Shown here: piece by piece, positions 38,797 through 49,351 of the stretch | Layout: each line of letters begins with the position of its first letter | Position numbering within the stretch: position 1 is the first letter of the stretch | Assembly (NCBI GenBank): GCA_015075005.1 | Contig: JABTVC010000002.1 | Location: 788,259 to 852,258, forward strand | Reading direction: 5' to 3' | DNA length: 64,000 nt | From: Planctomycetia bacterium | GTDB lineage: Bacteria; Planctomycetota; Brocadiia; Brocadiales; Brocadiaceae | Made by a program: the position numbers and the translations under genes | Notes under the pieces: model-generated | Told to the model about the DNA's origin: nothing | Databases searched by the model: none | Seen by the model: only the letters and a program-made list of their open reading frames with translations

Positions 38797-38860
38797 ACAA
38801 CTCAAACTTACCTAGCTTGGTAGGGATAACCAGCCGGGCTGGAACATGTTCCTAGTTGGG
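38797..38860 (+). pseudogene. Relic of a mod 5' end (copy 1)
   Basis: The DNA resembles the first 60 bases of the intact mod gene at 41385: AACTC-AACT, then an identical GGATAACCAGCCG and CTGGA. It reads roughly K-L-T then G-R-D-N-Q-P. Stop codons are present. It is the most decayed of the relics. Confidence 0.45.
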
Positions 38861-38880
38861 ATTTCAGAGATGGAGGGTAA

Positions 38881-39230
38881 ATGACAGTTAAGAAGCTGGT
38901 TGTGACAAACAGGGTGCTGCAAGACATACGCCTGCTGATTGAAAAAACCCGTTCAACAGTTGCCGCTGCGGTCAATGTTGGACTAACTATGCTTTATTGG
39001 CAGATCGGCAAGCGGATTAATGCGGAAATCCTGAAAGGTGCACGGGCTAAATACGGAGAAGAGATTATTGCTACACTGTCGCAAGAATTAATAAAGGAAT
39101 ACGGACAGGGCTTCAACTATTCGGCGCTTACCCGAATGGTGCGGTTTGCAGAAGTCTTTCCGGACTCATAAATTGTTGCTACACTGTCGCAATAATTGAG
39201 TTGGTCTCATTTCAAAGAACTATTGCCGGT
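38881..39230 (+). pseudogene. DUF1016 N-terminal domain protein, truncated (1)
   Basis: ATG 38881 with GGAGGG upstream begins a DUF1016 N-terminal domain: T-R-S-T-V-A-A-A-V-N, Y-W-Q-I-G-K-R-I, Y-G-Q-G-F-N-Y-S-A-L. The frame ends at 39171. Bases after it still read I-V-A-T-L-S-Q-stop-L-S-W-S-H-F-K-E-L, the family's next motif, then stop. The C-terminal nuclease-like half (PD-(D/E)XK in full-length members) is absent. A mod 5' relic follows directly. Confidence 0.7.
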
Positions 39231-39258
39231 TTGAAAATCTGACGACACAAAAGAGATT

Positions 39259-39360
39259 ATGAACAATAAACCCCAAAAACTCGAACTCACATGGATAGAC
39301 AAGGACAACCCGTCAAGGCTGGAGTCACGCATATTGATAAATGTCACAATAGGATTTTAG
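39259..39360 (+). pseudogene. Relic of a mod 5' end (copy 2)
   Basis: 33 codons from ATG 39259: Q-K-L-E-L-T-W-I-D-K-D-N, then R-I-L-I before the text breaks off and TAG follows. It is nearly the same as the first 27 codons of mod at 41385 (H-Q-K-L-E-L-T-W-I-G-K-D-N). It ends four bases before the next DUF1016 gene. Confidence 0.8.
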
Positions 39361-39363
39361 ACA

Positions 39364-39840
39364 ATGGGCAAAACGGTAAAAAACCAATCACACAAAGAGT
39401 TATATGAGAATATAAAGGCCCTTCTCTACGAAGCGAGAAATGCCGTCACCAGAAATATAAATACTGCAATGGTGATGACCTATTTTGAAATAGGCAGGAT
39501 GATCGTGGAGCATGAACAAAAAGGGGCAAAAAGGGCTGAATATGCGAAAGAGACATTGAAGTTACTTTCACAGAAGCTTACAGATGAGTTTGATCGCGGA
39601 TTCTCAGTGGATAATCTGCAACGTATGCGCATTTTTTTCCTCATGTACAAGAAATACGCGACAGTGTCGCGTATTTCTGCCGCACAGATTTCGCAGACAG
39701 CGTCTGCCAAATCTCCGGCAGATCAAAAATCCGGGACACTGTCTCGGATTTCTCCGATATTTTTCCAACTGAGCCGGTCACACTATGTTTTCCTGATGAG
39801 GATAGAGAAGGAGGATGAGTGCCATGTTTTACTTCATTAG
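39364..39840 (+). pseudogene. DUF1016 N-terminal domain protein, truncated (2)
   Basis: A 158-residue frame with the family motifs N-T-A-M-V-M-T-Y-F-E-I-G-R and D-E-F-D-R-G-F-S-V-D-N-L, then an unusual Ser/Ala-rich linker, and F-Q-L-S-R-S-H-Y-V-F-L-M-R-I. Full-length members continue with a nuclease domain of more than 100 residues, which is missing here: after H-Y-V-F the frame ends at 39840. The linker DNA contains a near-perfect 25-base palindrome around 39654-39680. It is not similar enough to the upstream DUF1016 gene to be its recent duplicate. Confidence 0.65.
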
Positions 39841-39913
39841 AAAACGGAAAACCTTCGAAACATCATAAATATCAATAGGTTACTACTTCATTAATTGATG
39901 AGACGATGAACAA

Positions 39914-41370
39914 ATGAAGAAATGGATAACATCTGCGATGGAAACACTTGAAGCCTGTCTTGGGCCGGTGTTCCACGAGATTAACGAACTTGACTGGAAA
40001 CAAAGTCTTTCGCCCAAGAAAGAGCGTCTGATGCAACACCTTTCGGCCTTTGCCAACCATCCAGGCGGTGGGGTTCTCGTATTTGGCATTGACGACCAAA
40101 CCGCTATGCCAAACGGTATTCAGCAAGACGAAGCTGCGGTTATAGTTGGGCAGATTGCCAATCTCGGACGCGATACTTTAGAACCGCCTGTTGCGATAGA
40201 TCATGCCATTGTCGAATTTCACAACGCATCCCTGCTGTTTGTGCGTATAAAGAGAGCAAGGCAAAGCCTGTACATTTGCGGGTAAACCACTGGATCATTG
40301 CTATATCCGGTCTGGGGAACTACGCGCCTCGCTGCACGACAGGAGATCGGCCTCGATGCTCCTCAATAGCCGAAATCCATTCTGGGAGGAATTACGAGCC
40401 ACAACATTGCTTCCGCCCGATGAGGTGATAACCAAACTGGATTCAGAAGGTATCCATCGCCTGCTCCAGCGACCGGTTGCGCAAACAATGAAGAGTCGCT
40501 GCGCTGGCTGGTGGATGAAAATTCATTGAGCAAGATGGTGGCGGATATTACATCACCAACTTTGGCCAGCAATTACCGCCGCACATCGGCTTAAAAGAAT
40601 CTGAGGGTCTCGAACGGAAACGTATCCGCATTATACGCTATAAGGGTTCAGCAAGGTCGAGACAATAGATGAGGTTGTCGGACATACGGGCCAGGGCACA
40701 ACTGGTTTTGAGGAGCTTATTGCCCACCTCAGGCGTGTCCTTCCCACAGCGAAGTCATCGAAAAGGCTTTACGCAGCGGAAGTTATCGTATATCCGGAAA
40801 TTGCCCTGCGTGAACTCATCGCCAATGCCCTTATTCATCAGGATTTCACCATTCCAGCATCATCCCATGATTGATTGAAATTTCGACAATCGGATTGAAT
40901 TCCATAAATCCCGAGCCTCCCTCCGTCAAAAAGTTAGACCGACTGATTGGCACTTCTCCCTGAATCACGCAACGAAATACTCTGCCTCAGCATTCAGGCG
41001 ATACAGGATTTACGAAGAACGAGGGACCGGCTTCCATAAAGGTAACCGCCATCGAGTTATATGGACTTCCGCCGGTTGCGTTCGAAGAGGAGAAAATTAT
41101 TTCAAGGTTACATTATTTGCGCCACGTAAGTTTTCAGAAATGTCCCAGATGGAGCGGATCGAGGCCTGTTATCAACATACAGTACTCAAATATCTCAGCA
41201 GTAGTGCCATGACCAATACCTCGTTACGTGAGCGCCTCAAGATGCACGAAAAACAACGTACTCAGGTTTCTAACCTGATACGGGACGCAATAGATGCTGG
41301 ACGTATCAAGCGCAAAGATCCTACATCGGCATCTGTGAAGTTTGCAGAATACATTCCGTATTGGGTATAA
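39914..41370 (+). pseudogene. Second AlbA_2-type regulator, heavily decayed
   Basis: The first 123 codons give an AlbA_2 domain (A-F-A-N-H-P-G-G-G-V-L-V-F-G-I). After TAA at 40283-40285 homologous text continues in several frames: G-G-Y-Y-I-T-N-F-G, R-K-R-I-R-I-I-R-Y-K-G, a G-H-T-G-Q-G-T-T-G-F-like part, E-L-I-A-N-A-L-I-H-Q-D-F-T, and finally an intact C-terminal helix-turn-helix of about 75 residues ending at 41370. At least five frame changes are needed. It overlaps the mod start region. Clearly non-functional as written. Confidence 0.75.
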
Positions 41371-41384
41371 GAACCGGAGCGAAT

Positions 41385-43007
41385 ATGGCAAATAACCACC
41401 AAAAACTCGAACTCACATGGATAGGCAAGGATAACCAGCCGAAGCTGGAGCCGCGCATATTGATTGAAGACCCCGAAAAGTCTTATAGGGATAAAAATAG
41501 TGAGAATATGCTTATCTATGGCGACAACCTGCTTGCCCTGAAAGCCCTAGAGCAGGACTTTGCAGGAGAGATAAAGTGCGCTTGTATTGACCCACCGTAT
41601 AACACCGGCAATGCATTTGAGCATTATGATGACGGATTGGAACATTCAATATGGCTGAGTCTGATGAAGCCGAGGATTGAGATAATCCATAAACTCCTGA
41701 GAGATGATGGGACATTGTGGATTTTTATTGATGATGATGAATGCCATTACTTGAAAGTGCTTTGTGATGAGATATTTGGAAGGAAGAATTTTGTAAATAA
41801 TGTTATCTGGGAAAAGAAGTTTTCACCCCAAAATGATGCAAAATGGCTTTCTGACAGTCATGACCACATTCTGGTGTATGCAAAGAATAAAGACATATGG
41901 AGACCTAATTTATTGCCAAGAAGTGAGGATATGGATTCCCGTTATTCTAATCCAGACAATGACCCAAGAGGGTCATGGACATCGTCTGACTTAACCGCTC
42001 AAGACCCTTTTGAATATGGCGTGTACGAAATTGTAGGTCCGACAGGCAAAGTGTTTTCGCCAGGCAATAATCGTCATTGGGTTTATGGTAAAGAAAAGAT
42101 GGAAGAACTTATTGCAGGTAAAAGAATTTGGTTTGGTGCATTAGGAAATAATAAACCAAGATTTAAACGATTTTTATCTGAGGTTCAAGAAGGTATCGTA
42201 TCAAAAACCATCTGGTATAGGACAGAGGTAGGTGACAACCAGGAAGCAAAGCGTGAGATTAAGGCATTTAATGACAATGATGTATTTGCAACCCCCAAAC
42301 CAGAACGATTAATCCAACGCATTCTCACCTTAGCCACCAACCCCGGCGATTGGGTTCTTGATTCCTTCCTCGGCTCAGGCACAACCGCCGCAGTTGCCCA
42401 TAAGATGGGGCGCAGATGGATAGGCATTGAACTTGGCGATCATTGTCATACCCACTGTCTGCAACGTTTGAAGAAAGTCGTTGACGGCACGGATCAAGGT
42501 GGCATATCCAAAGCTGTGAACTGGCAGGGCGGTGGTGGTTTCAAGTATTACTACTTAGCCCCAAGTTTGCTGAAAAAGGACAAACATGGCAACTGGATTA
42601 TTGATGAACGTTACAATGCCGATATGCTTGCCGCAGCTATGGCAAAGCATGAAGGTTTTAGATACTGCCCGGATGAACAAATTTACTGGAAACAAGGTCG
42701 TTCTACTGAAAAGGATTATATTTTTATCACTACGCAGTTTGTTACGGTACAGTTTCTGGATAAGATTCACGAAGAAATGAAACCGGATGAAAGCCTTCTG
42801 ATTTGTTGTAAATCTTTTCAGGAAACTGCGAAAATCGTTACGCTAGTATTACCATAAAAAGATTCCCAAGATGTTGCTTGGCAGGTGTGAATTTGGGAAG
42901 AGGATTATAGCTTAAATATTGTCAATTTACCTGTAGAAGCGGATGAGGAGAAAATTGAATCTCAGGAAACAAATCCTACCGCTATTTCGCCTCAAAAGAA
43001 AAAGTAA
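41385..43007 (+). pseudogene. mod: Type III-like (beta-class) adenine DNA methyltransferase Mod, 3' end frame-broken
   Basis: ATG 41385 starts a methylase with motif IV D-P-P-Y-N-T-G near residue 66 and motif I D-S-F-L-G-S-G-T-T near 325, the order of beta-class enzymes of type III systems. Catalytic and cofactor domains are intact. The frame stops at 42857, but the usual end follows in other frames: N-R-Y-A-S-I-T-I-K, K-I-P-K-M-L-L-G-R-C-E-F-G and E-D-Y-S-L-N-I to TAA 43007. One base missing at each of three runs (42831, 42856, 42900) restores it. A 490-residue protein could still be made. Its Res partner lies 890 bases on. Confidence 0.8.
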
Positions 43008-43274
43008 AGGGGACGCACAAAAAAAAAACAGTTCAACGGTCTCTCTTTGCAGAGGAAAGCACGTGAGAAATAATCCGGCATTGGTAGTTGCTCTGAAATT
43101 ATTCCTGCCGGACAATTTTATCATATATCTCATATTGAAGGGGTTACATTATGAGCCAAAGGTGTTCCTATCACTACGGTGATAAGAGCAGACTATCGCA
43201 AGATTAGCCTATAGTGCCGCGATGTGCAAGTGGTCAATAGTTACTTTTTTAAATAAAAATAGGGGAGTTACAGA

Positions 43275-43461
43275 ATGCAGATTATTAAATCAAAATTGGA
43301 AGAACTGATAAAAGAGTTACCCGAAAAGGTAGAGGTGGAAGACGTTATGTATCGTATATACATGCTTCAAAAATTGAGATGGGTGAAAAGATATAGCCGA
43401 AGGGCGAACATTTTCCCATGAAGAAGCGATAGAAAGGTTATCGAAGAAATGGCAACAGTAA
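43275..43461 (+). pseudogene. Small antitoxin-like gene, frame-broken
   Basis: ATG 43275 (AGGGGAG upstream) reads I-K-S-K-L-E-E-L-I-K-E-L-P-E-K-V-E-V-E-D-V-M-Y-R-I-Y. After two one-base losses in A-runs (43369, 43386) it continues as A-E-G-R-T-F-S-H-E-E-A and S-K-K-W-Q to TAA 43461. This matches the small antitoxins that precede ParE/RelE toxins; the toxin gene overlaps its end by 13 bases. Confidence 0.65.
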
Positions 43462-43733
43462 TCTGGTCTGAAAGAGCCATATCAGATTCAGATATAGCAA
43501 GAGATTCCCTTTTATACGCACAATATACTATCCAAAATATCTTTAAATCCACAGAAAGATTGTAATTATTCCCCAATTCGGGACGTTTTTTACCGGAATT
43601 TCCAAATACGCCGTATCGGGAATTGATTATGGGCAATTATCGGATAATTTACCGGTATGATGAAGCAAAAGATAAAGTAATGATCGTTACGGTACTGCAT
43701 GGAAACCGTTTACTGAAAGAAGATATTTTGTAA
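43449..43733 (+). pseudogene. RelE/ParE-type toxin with in-frame stop
   Basis: The frame from ATG 43449 reads V-I-W-S-E-R-A then A-R-D-S-L-L-Y-A, stops at TAA 43563-43565, and goes on in the same frame as L-F-P-N-S-G-R-F-L-P-E-F, Y-R-I-I-Y-R-Y and V-L-H-G-N-R-L-L-K, the RelE/ParE core. A Lys codon AAA changed to TAA would explain the stop. The gene's own final stop lies within the repeat element that follows. Confidence 0.75.
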
Positions 43734-43864
43734 CACTTTAGTTTTTGAAAAGTAGGCGAAGCATTTGCCCCCTTTGGGTTTGAACGCATTTATGACAATT
43801 TACGGCAAAATGCTTCGCCCCTACACTGCGATTATTGGAATTTTTCAAAAAGCTAAAGTGTTAC
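43730..43864. mobile_element. 135-bp MITE-like element with terminal inverted repeats
   Basis: Starts GTAACACTTTAG-TTTTTGAAAA and ends with its reverse complement (TTTTCAAAAAGCTAAAGTGTTAC), with a second inner inverted pair around GGCGAAGCATTT. No coding capacity. A lone end of the same sequence is at 24490-24513. The size, inverted ends and lack of genes fit a non-autonomous miniature element; no target duplication could be made out. Confidence 0.75.
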
Positions 43865-43900
43865 GATATTTTTGATAATAGCATTGCCTAAGGACAAAAA

Positions 43901-46570
43901 ATGAATCGCATAGCAAATACCATCAAGAATCGCTTAAGCCTTCGCCCGCCGCAGGCAGACAGCCTGAATATACTGGCAGAGCTGACGGATAAATTGACCC
44001 TTCAGAAAAACGGCGATTTATTCGCTGCACTGGAGATAGTCAAAAGCGCCTATCCTACTTGCTGCTGACTTTGAAAACTTCCCTTCCCTCTGTTTTGCTT
44101 TGGCCACGGGTGTTGGAAAGACACGCTTAATGGGGGCGTTTGTTGCTTATTTATATCTTTCAAAGGGAATAAAGCACTATTTTGTATTAGCGCCGAATAT
44201 TACCATTTATAATAAGCTCATTGAGGATTTTTCCAATCCGAATTGCCCAAAATACGTATTTCAGGGCATCGGAGAGTTTGTTCATAACCAGCCTCGTATT
44301 ATTACCGGTGATAATTATAACGAAATCCGTCAGACAAAAAAAGATTTCGTATCTGATATTCATATCAATATCTTTAACATCTCCAAAATAAATGCCGAAA
44401 CGAGAGGAGGCAAACTTCCACGTAAAAAAAGGCTTTCAGAATATTTAGGCAATTCTTATTTCAATTACCTTTCAAACCTCGATGATCTTGTTTTGTTAAT
44501 GGATGAGTCACATCATTATAGAGCAGATAGGGGAATGCAGGTTATTAATGAATTAAATCAAATTTTGGGATTGAACTTACAGCGACTCCACAGGTAGAGC
44601 GAAGTGGAGGGCTATTAAGTTTAAAAATGTCGTGTTGGAATATGCATTAGCGAAGGCTATTCAGGGCGGTTTTGTGAAAGAGCCAGCAGTGGCTACCCGC
44701 AAAGACTTTGACCTTCCAAATATTCCGCTGATGAACTGGACAGGATAAAACTGAAGACGGCATTCGTATTCACGAAGACACGAAAGTGGCTTTGGATATT
44801 TATGCGCGGGATAATAGAGTAAGAGCTGTAAAGCCTTTTGTGCTGGTTGTTGCCCAGGATACAACCCATGCCGGCAAATTAAGGCATTTGATCATTTCAA
44901 ACGCATTCTTTGAAGGTAATTATGCCGATAAGGTAATGGAAATCCACTCCAGCCAGACGGGTTCGGAAAAAGAAGAAAATATTGCACAGCTGATTTCTTT
45001 GGAAAAGCCAGAAAATAAAGTCGAAATTGTTATTCATGTCAATATGCTGAAAGAAGGCTGGGATGTAACCAATCTCTATACGATTATTCCCTTAAGAACG
45101 GCTACATCTATGACTTTGAGAGAACAGACTATTGGCCGGGGTTTGCGCTTACCGTATGGAAAAAGAACGGGTGTTGATAAAGTCGATAAACTTACGATTG
45201 TAGCCCATGATAAATTTCAGGAGATAATTGACGCAGCCAATCAACCCGATTCTATCATTAAGAGACAAAATATTATTGAAATTGATCCACAGGAAATTTC
45301 TGGGCAAAAGAGGTAATTACCTCCATTTCAAACGTTGAACAAAAATTCGATGAAGAGCAAAAAGGAATATTGGGCTTATTGTTGAACCTGAACAAAGGCA
45401 AAAAGCCCAGATTAACTTGGAAGTCAGAAGAACCATTCTTTCAACACTTCCGGAACTCAATAATGCGGTAACTAACGTCAGTGAATTGACTACGTTAGAA
45501 ATCAAACAAATAGCGGTAGAAAGAATAAAGCAAAAGATTTACAGTACCCCTCAAAAGAATTTATTTGCTGCCGAGATGGTGAAGGAAGTTGAGGCAGCTT
45601 ATGAAGCGGTAGTACATGATTTTGTGCAGAATATTATAGAGATTCCAAGAATTACTATTCAGCAAAGCAATGAAGTAAGGTCGGGATTCAAGGATTTTGA
45701 GCTGGATACCAGGAATCTGAGTTACCAACCGGTATCGGAGGAAATTTTAGTAAAAAGCCCGTGAACAGGAAAACAGTGTTGATATTATAAGCGGGAAGGG
45801 CAGGGGTATACATGACAGTCCGGAAAATATCATTGTTAATGAACTCATGAACTACCCTGAAATAGATTATGACGAACAGTCTGAGTTACTTTTAAATTAA
45901 CGCGTCAGGTAATTGAGAAATTCAGGACATATCTTGACGATGATAAATTGATGAACGTCGTGCAATTTCATAAAAGAGATTGGGAGTTATATTTATTCCC
46001 AGATGAAGCAACATTTTACTTTGAAGCGCCAAGCTATGAAAAGCCAATGGTAAAGCCTTTTACTATGATTGAAGAACATAATTTTCAAAATACACGAAAG
46101 ACAGCATTCATCATTTTACCGAGACAATCACTCCAACCAATACCATTCCCAATAAGGTGTTTAGTGGTTTCAGAAAGGCATATCATCATTTGTATAAGTT
46201 TGCTTCTAAAACTGAAAAAGACTTTGCTATTATATTAGAGCAGGACAGGGCTGTTGTTAAGTGGCAAAGACCTGCATCTAATCAATTCCACATATACTGG
46301 AAGCACAATTCGCGGCAATACAATCCTGATTTTGTAGTGGAAACAAAAGATGCTATTTATCTTATAGAAACGAAGAAAGAGATGGATATAGAATCGGCAG
46401 ATGTTCAGGAAAAAGCCCAGGCAGCCTTAGAGTATTGTAAGTATGCTAGTGATTTTACCATGCCCAATAGAGGGAAACCCTGGAAATATGTCTTAATTCC
46501 ACATAATGCGGTAATGGTAAATATGAGCTTTAGTACGCTTGTAATGAATTATGAATATCAAGGTGGATAA
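43901..46570 (+). pseudogene. res: Type III restriction enzyme Res subunit, frame-broken
   Basis: From ATG 43901 (AAGGAC upstream) coding text changes frame many times, but in order gives A-T-G-V-G-K-T-R-L-M (Walker A), L-L-M-D-E-S-H-H-Y (DExH box), T-A-T-P-like residues beside Q-V-E-R-S-G-G, helicase motif V/VI E-G-W-D-V-T-N-L and Q-T-I-G-R-G-L-R-L-P, and a C-terminal nuclease-like segment N-P-D-F-V-V-E-T with L-I-E-T-K-K-E, ending at TGA 46570. It is the Res partner of the mod gene upstream. With six or more frame changes the endonuclease is dead, or the sequence is poor here. Confidence 0.8.
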
Positions 46571-46688
46571 TTTCTTTATCTATGCAGGAGAAATTAGTAA
46601 AAAAACGTTTATTTCTTAAAATATGGGTAAAGAATTAGACGCAGAGGCATGATACCGGTCTTAAGTTTAAGGAAACAAAGAGTTGTGG

Positions 46689-47438
46689 TTAATCTCCAAG
46701 TTGGTTGCCTATGGATGATTTAAACAACAAGCCCCTTTTATGCAGTCGTTTGAATTTCAAGACCATAAGTAGGGTTTTTAAAAGGATTTTGTGGTTGAGC
46801 TTTGTTTGTCCGTGTATACGGTCTTCAAATGAGATAGGGATTTCTTTAATCAAAAAGCCCTTCAGGTGTGCCCGGTAAAATACCTCAGATACAATGGAAG
46901 GGCCTGCCGAAATCATGGAGTCAAGTTCTATTGCCTCCAGTACGTTCCGTTTAAAACATCTATAGCCGGAAGAAACGTCATGAATCTTTAATCCGAGCAG
47001 AACTCTTACATAGACACCTGCCAGGATTGTGATTACCTTGCGCATGATACCCCTGTTGACGTCTTTCCCGCCCTTTACAAACCTGGAGCCAATGACCATA
47101 TCCGCCTTTTTCATTGCCTCCAACAAGTAAGGGATGTATTTGGGATGATGGGAAAAATCGGCGTCCATTTCTATTACACAGTCAGCCCCGTGTTCCAGTG
47201 CATGTTTGAAACCGGCAATACCCGCAGAACCCCGTCCCCTTTCCTTTGTTCTGAGGAGCAGTTCCACCTCTGGATGTTCTTTTGATAAGTTTTTAACTAC
47301 CGCTGATGTTCCGTCAGGTGAGTTGTCATCTACAACGACAATACAGAGATCGGGGATTTTGAGATTTAAGATTTCCTGGATTAAATTCCCTACGTTTTCC
47401 TGTTCGTTATACGTGGGGATCATTACATACGTTTTCAT
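46689..47438 (-). CDS. Polyprenol-phosphate mannosyltransferase-like family 2 glycosyltransferase
   Basis: The 249-residue protein opens M-I-P-T-Y-N-E-Q-E-N and has V-V-D-D-N-S-P-D-G-T, G-F-K-H-A-L and the D-x-D region E-M-D-A-D-F-S-H-H-P, all typical of dolichol/polyprenol-phosphate mannose synthases. No C-terminal GtrA membrane domain is present, so it is the soluble short form. It moves a sugar (usually mannose) from a nucleotide donor to a lipid carrier on the inner face of the membrane. The exact sugar is not shown. It lies 56 bases after the peptidase gene, possibly in one transcript. Confidence 0.88.
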   Translation of the reverse strand: MKTYVMIPTYNEQENVGNLIQEILNLKIPDLCIVVVDDNSPDGTSAVVKNLSKEHPEVELLLRTKERGRGSAGIAGFKHALEHGADCVIEMDADFSHHPKYIPYLLEAMKKADMVIGSRFVKGGKDVNRGIMRKVITILAGVYVRVLLGLKIHDVSSGYRCFKRNVLEAIELDSMISAGPSIVSEVFYRAHLKGFLIKEIPISFEDRIHGQTKLNHKILLKTLLMVLKFKRLHKRGLLFKSSIGNQLGD

Positions 47439-47494
47439 AAGAAAACCTTTACACAGAGGGAAAAGGGAAGATCGTTTGCAGATAAAATAAGCAG

Positions 47495-48685
47495 CTACGC
47501 TAACAGGTCAAGGCTTATTAAGGTCATAATTTGTGCAAAATCAACCAGCTCCTTAATACTGATCGACTCGTTTGTTGCATGTGCCTCGGTCTCATCACCC
47601 GGGCCAAATCCAACGGCAATAATACCCTTTTGGATGAGTTGTTTTGTTACCGTTGCGCCGGACATTCCTTTCGGTTGCGGCTTAGTTCCCAGTACGGCTA
47701 ACGTGTGTTTTGAAATCAACTCCACCAGCGGATTGTCGATAGGGACGGCTGTTGGAGGCTGGTTGGAAATGACCCTTAAGTCAAATTTTGCCCCATATTG
47801 CGTTTCGACTTCTTCGATAATATTTTTGATATTACTGATAATGGCATCTGCCGAATCATCGGGCAAATAACGAATATCCAGTTGTGCCTTGCAGAGGGCG
47901 GGTACTATATTTGGCACCGTTCCGCTGTGGATAGATCCCAGATTCAGAGTGGGCGTGGTATGGAGTGGATGTACGGTTTTTTGGAACTTTAATTGTTTCA
48001 TACGTTCCAGCAGGGGTATCATATTCCAAATGGCATTTATTCCCATTTCCGGTTTTGAGCCGTGTGCTTGTTTGCCGTGTGACGTGATTTCTAAAAACAA
48101 TGCCCCTTTTTCTGTTACATCGATCAATTGCATATTATGTGCAACGTCAGGAATAATGGCGCAATCCGCCCTGATGCCGCATTCATTCAGTAAATATTCT
48201 AAGCCCAGGGTGGAACCTCTTTCCTCATCGGCAACACCGATTAATATGAGTTGCCCTTTTAATTTGGATTCATTCTCTTTGAGAAATTTTGCGACGGCCA
48301 TCATGGATGCCATTTGTCCCTTGTTGTCAGAGGTACCCCTTCCGTATATGCGGCCATTTTCTATCCACGCCTCAAAGGGGTTCCTCTTCCAGTCGTCGCC
48401 GGCCGGCACAACATCTAAATGACATGCAACCAGCAATGACGGCGAACCTTTGCCTATGTATCCGACGATATTTGCCCTACCAGGCATCTTTTCGTGGATT
48501 GTGTATGGGATTTGTAATGATTTAAAGAAGTCCTCAACAATTCTGACGGCAAGGATTTCATTGCCAGGCGGGTTTTCTGTTTTTGTATTGATTAATTTAC
48601 ATGCAAGGTCGACAATCTCTCTTTCACTATTTTGCATGTATTTTTTTACGTGATCTTTTCGATTGTTCGAAGATGAGCTATTCAT
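47495..48685 (-). CDS. M20-family metallopeptidase (ArgE/DapE/ACY1-like)
   Basis: A 396-residue zinc aminoacylase/peptidase. Metal ligands and catalytic residues lie in C-H-L-D-V-V-P, G-R-G-T-S-D-N-K-G-Q, D-E-E-R-G-S and a C-terminal A-H-A-T-N-E. The middle insertion is the dimerisation domain. Candidates are succinyl-diaminopimelate desuccinylase or N-acetylornithine deacetylase; the sequence alone does not decide. The ATG at 48685 lacks a clear ribosome site. It precedes the glycosyltransferase gene in the same direction. Confidence 0.85.
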   Translation of the reverse strand: MNSSSSNNRKDHVKKYMQNSEREIVDLACKLINTKTENPPGNEILAVRIVEDFFKSLQIPYTIHEKMPGRANIVGYIGKGSPSLLVACHLDVVPAGDDWKRNPFEAWIENGRIYGRGTSDNKGQMASMMAVAKFLKENESKLKGQLILIGVADEERGSTLGLEYLLNECGIRADCAIIPDVAHNMQLIDVTEKGALFLEITSHGKQAHGSKPEMGINAIWNMIPLLERMKQLKFQKTVHPLHTTPTLNLGSIHSGTVPNIVPALCKAQLDIRYLPDDSADAIISNIKNIIEEVETQYGAKFDLRVISNQPPTAVPIDNPLVELISKHTLAVLGTKPQPKGMSGATVTKQLIQKGIIAVGFGPGDETEAHATNESISIKELVDFAQIMTLISLDLLA

Positions 48686-48884
48686 AAGAATTATTTTAAA
48701 AGTAACAGAAAATTTGACAATTGAAACGTTAAAACAATCGTGATAATCTTACCGTGCAACCCGGGATATTTCAAATTAAAAGATTGATTAAACTTTCAGT
48801 TTTCCATAAAATAAGGTCGATTTTGGTATCGTTTTGCAGTTTTATCTCTCGTTAAATTTGGAACAAATTGAAGGAGGGGTATGT

Positions 48885-49204
48885 TTGACAAGGAAATCAG
48901 GTAATTCGAAGGGTGAAATCGAGGTTTACAAACATGATGATACCCGGAAAAATGCCGTTCCTGTAGGACTCGCCTCTTATGACACGTCAAAACTGAAGCA
49001 AAAGAAGTATGCGTACGGCCCGCACCTATCCTCAATTCGTATGAGCAGGCAAGGCTGAGCACATCCTTTGAAGTTCCAACCGTATCGTTGCATATCCATG
49101 AAAGAATAGCGCCGGAGGCGATTATACGATCAATAAAGAGAGAAGACCCGCAGATGTACCTCTTTGCAAAGCCTGAGATGCTGCTGGAAAAGGTGGTTGA
49201 TTAA
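48885..49204 (+). pseudogene. N-terminal fragment of an adenine-specific DNA methyltransferase
   Basis: TTG 48885 with AAGGAGGGG upstream begins V-Y-K-H-D-D then V-P-V-G-L-A-S-Y-D and K-K-Y-A-Y. After a one-base shift near 49030 it continues S-T-S-F-E-V-P-T-V-S-L-H-I-H-E-R and E-M-L-L-E-K-V-V-D to TAA 49204. This is the N-terminal region I recall from methylases whose next motif is the catalytic domain; here the catalytic domain is missing and an HsdR-like start follows at once. Confidence 0.6.
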
Positions 49205-49205
49205 C

Positions 49206-49300
49206 ATGCAAAAAATTAACGAGGCCACAGACACGGACTTAAAGGTTGTTGAACGATTGCAGCAACTCGGCTGAAAGCACCGAATACCTTATCGATAGAA
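49206..49300 (+). pseudogene. Relic of a restriction-subunit (HsdR-like) 5' end, copy A
   Basis: M-Q-K-I-N-E-A-T-D-T-D-L-K-V-V-E-R-L-Q-Q then stop, where the other copies read G-W-K. The motif resembles N-termini of type I-like restriction subunits. It directly follows the methylase fragment, which is the natural order of such an operon. Two further copies are at 50140 and 50620. Confidence 0.6.
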
Positions 49301-49351
49301 GACTCTTTAACTATTGATTTACAGAATACATTTGTAGTATATTGTAATCAA

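Noticed and set aside
43008-43274. Gene between mod and the antitoxin
   Set aside because: The open frames are short, AT-rich, and show no motif or ribosome site; likely decayed DNA.
31956-46570. Complete DISARM or BREX system
   Set aside because: The DrmA/DrmB (DUF1998) and PglZ/BrxC hallmarks are absent; only an SNF2 helicase and a methylase are shared in general terms.
41385-46570. Functional type III restriction-modification system
   Set aside because: Res needs six or more frame corrections and Mod loses its C-terminus; as written only methylation could remain.
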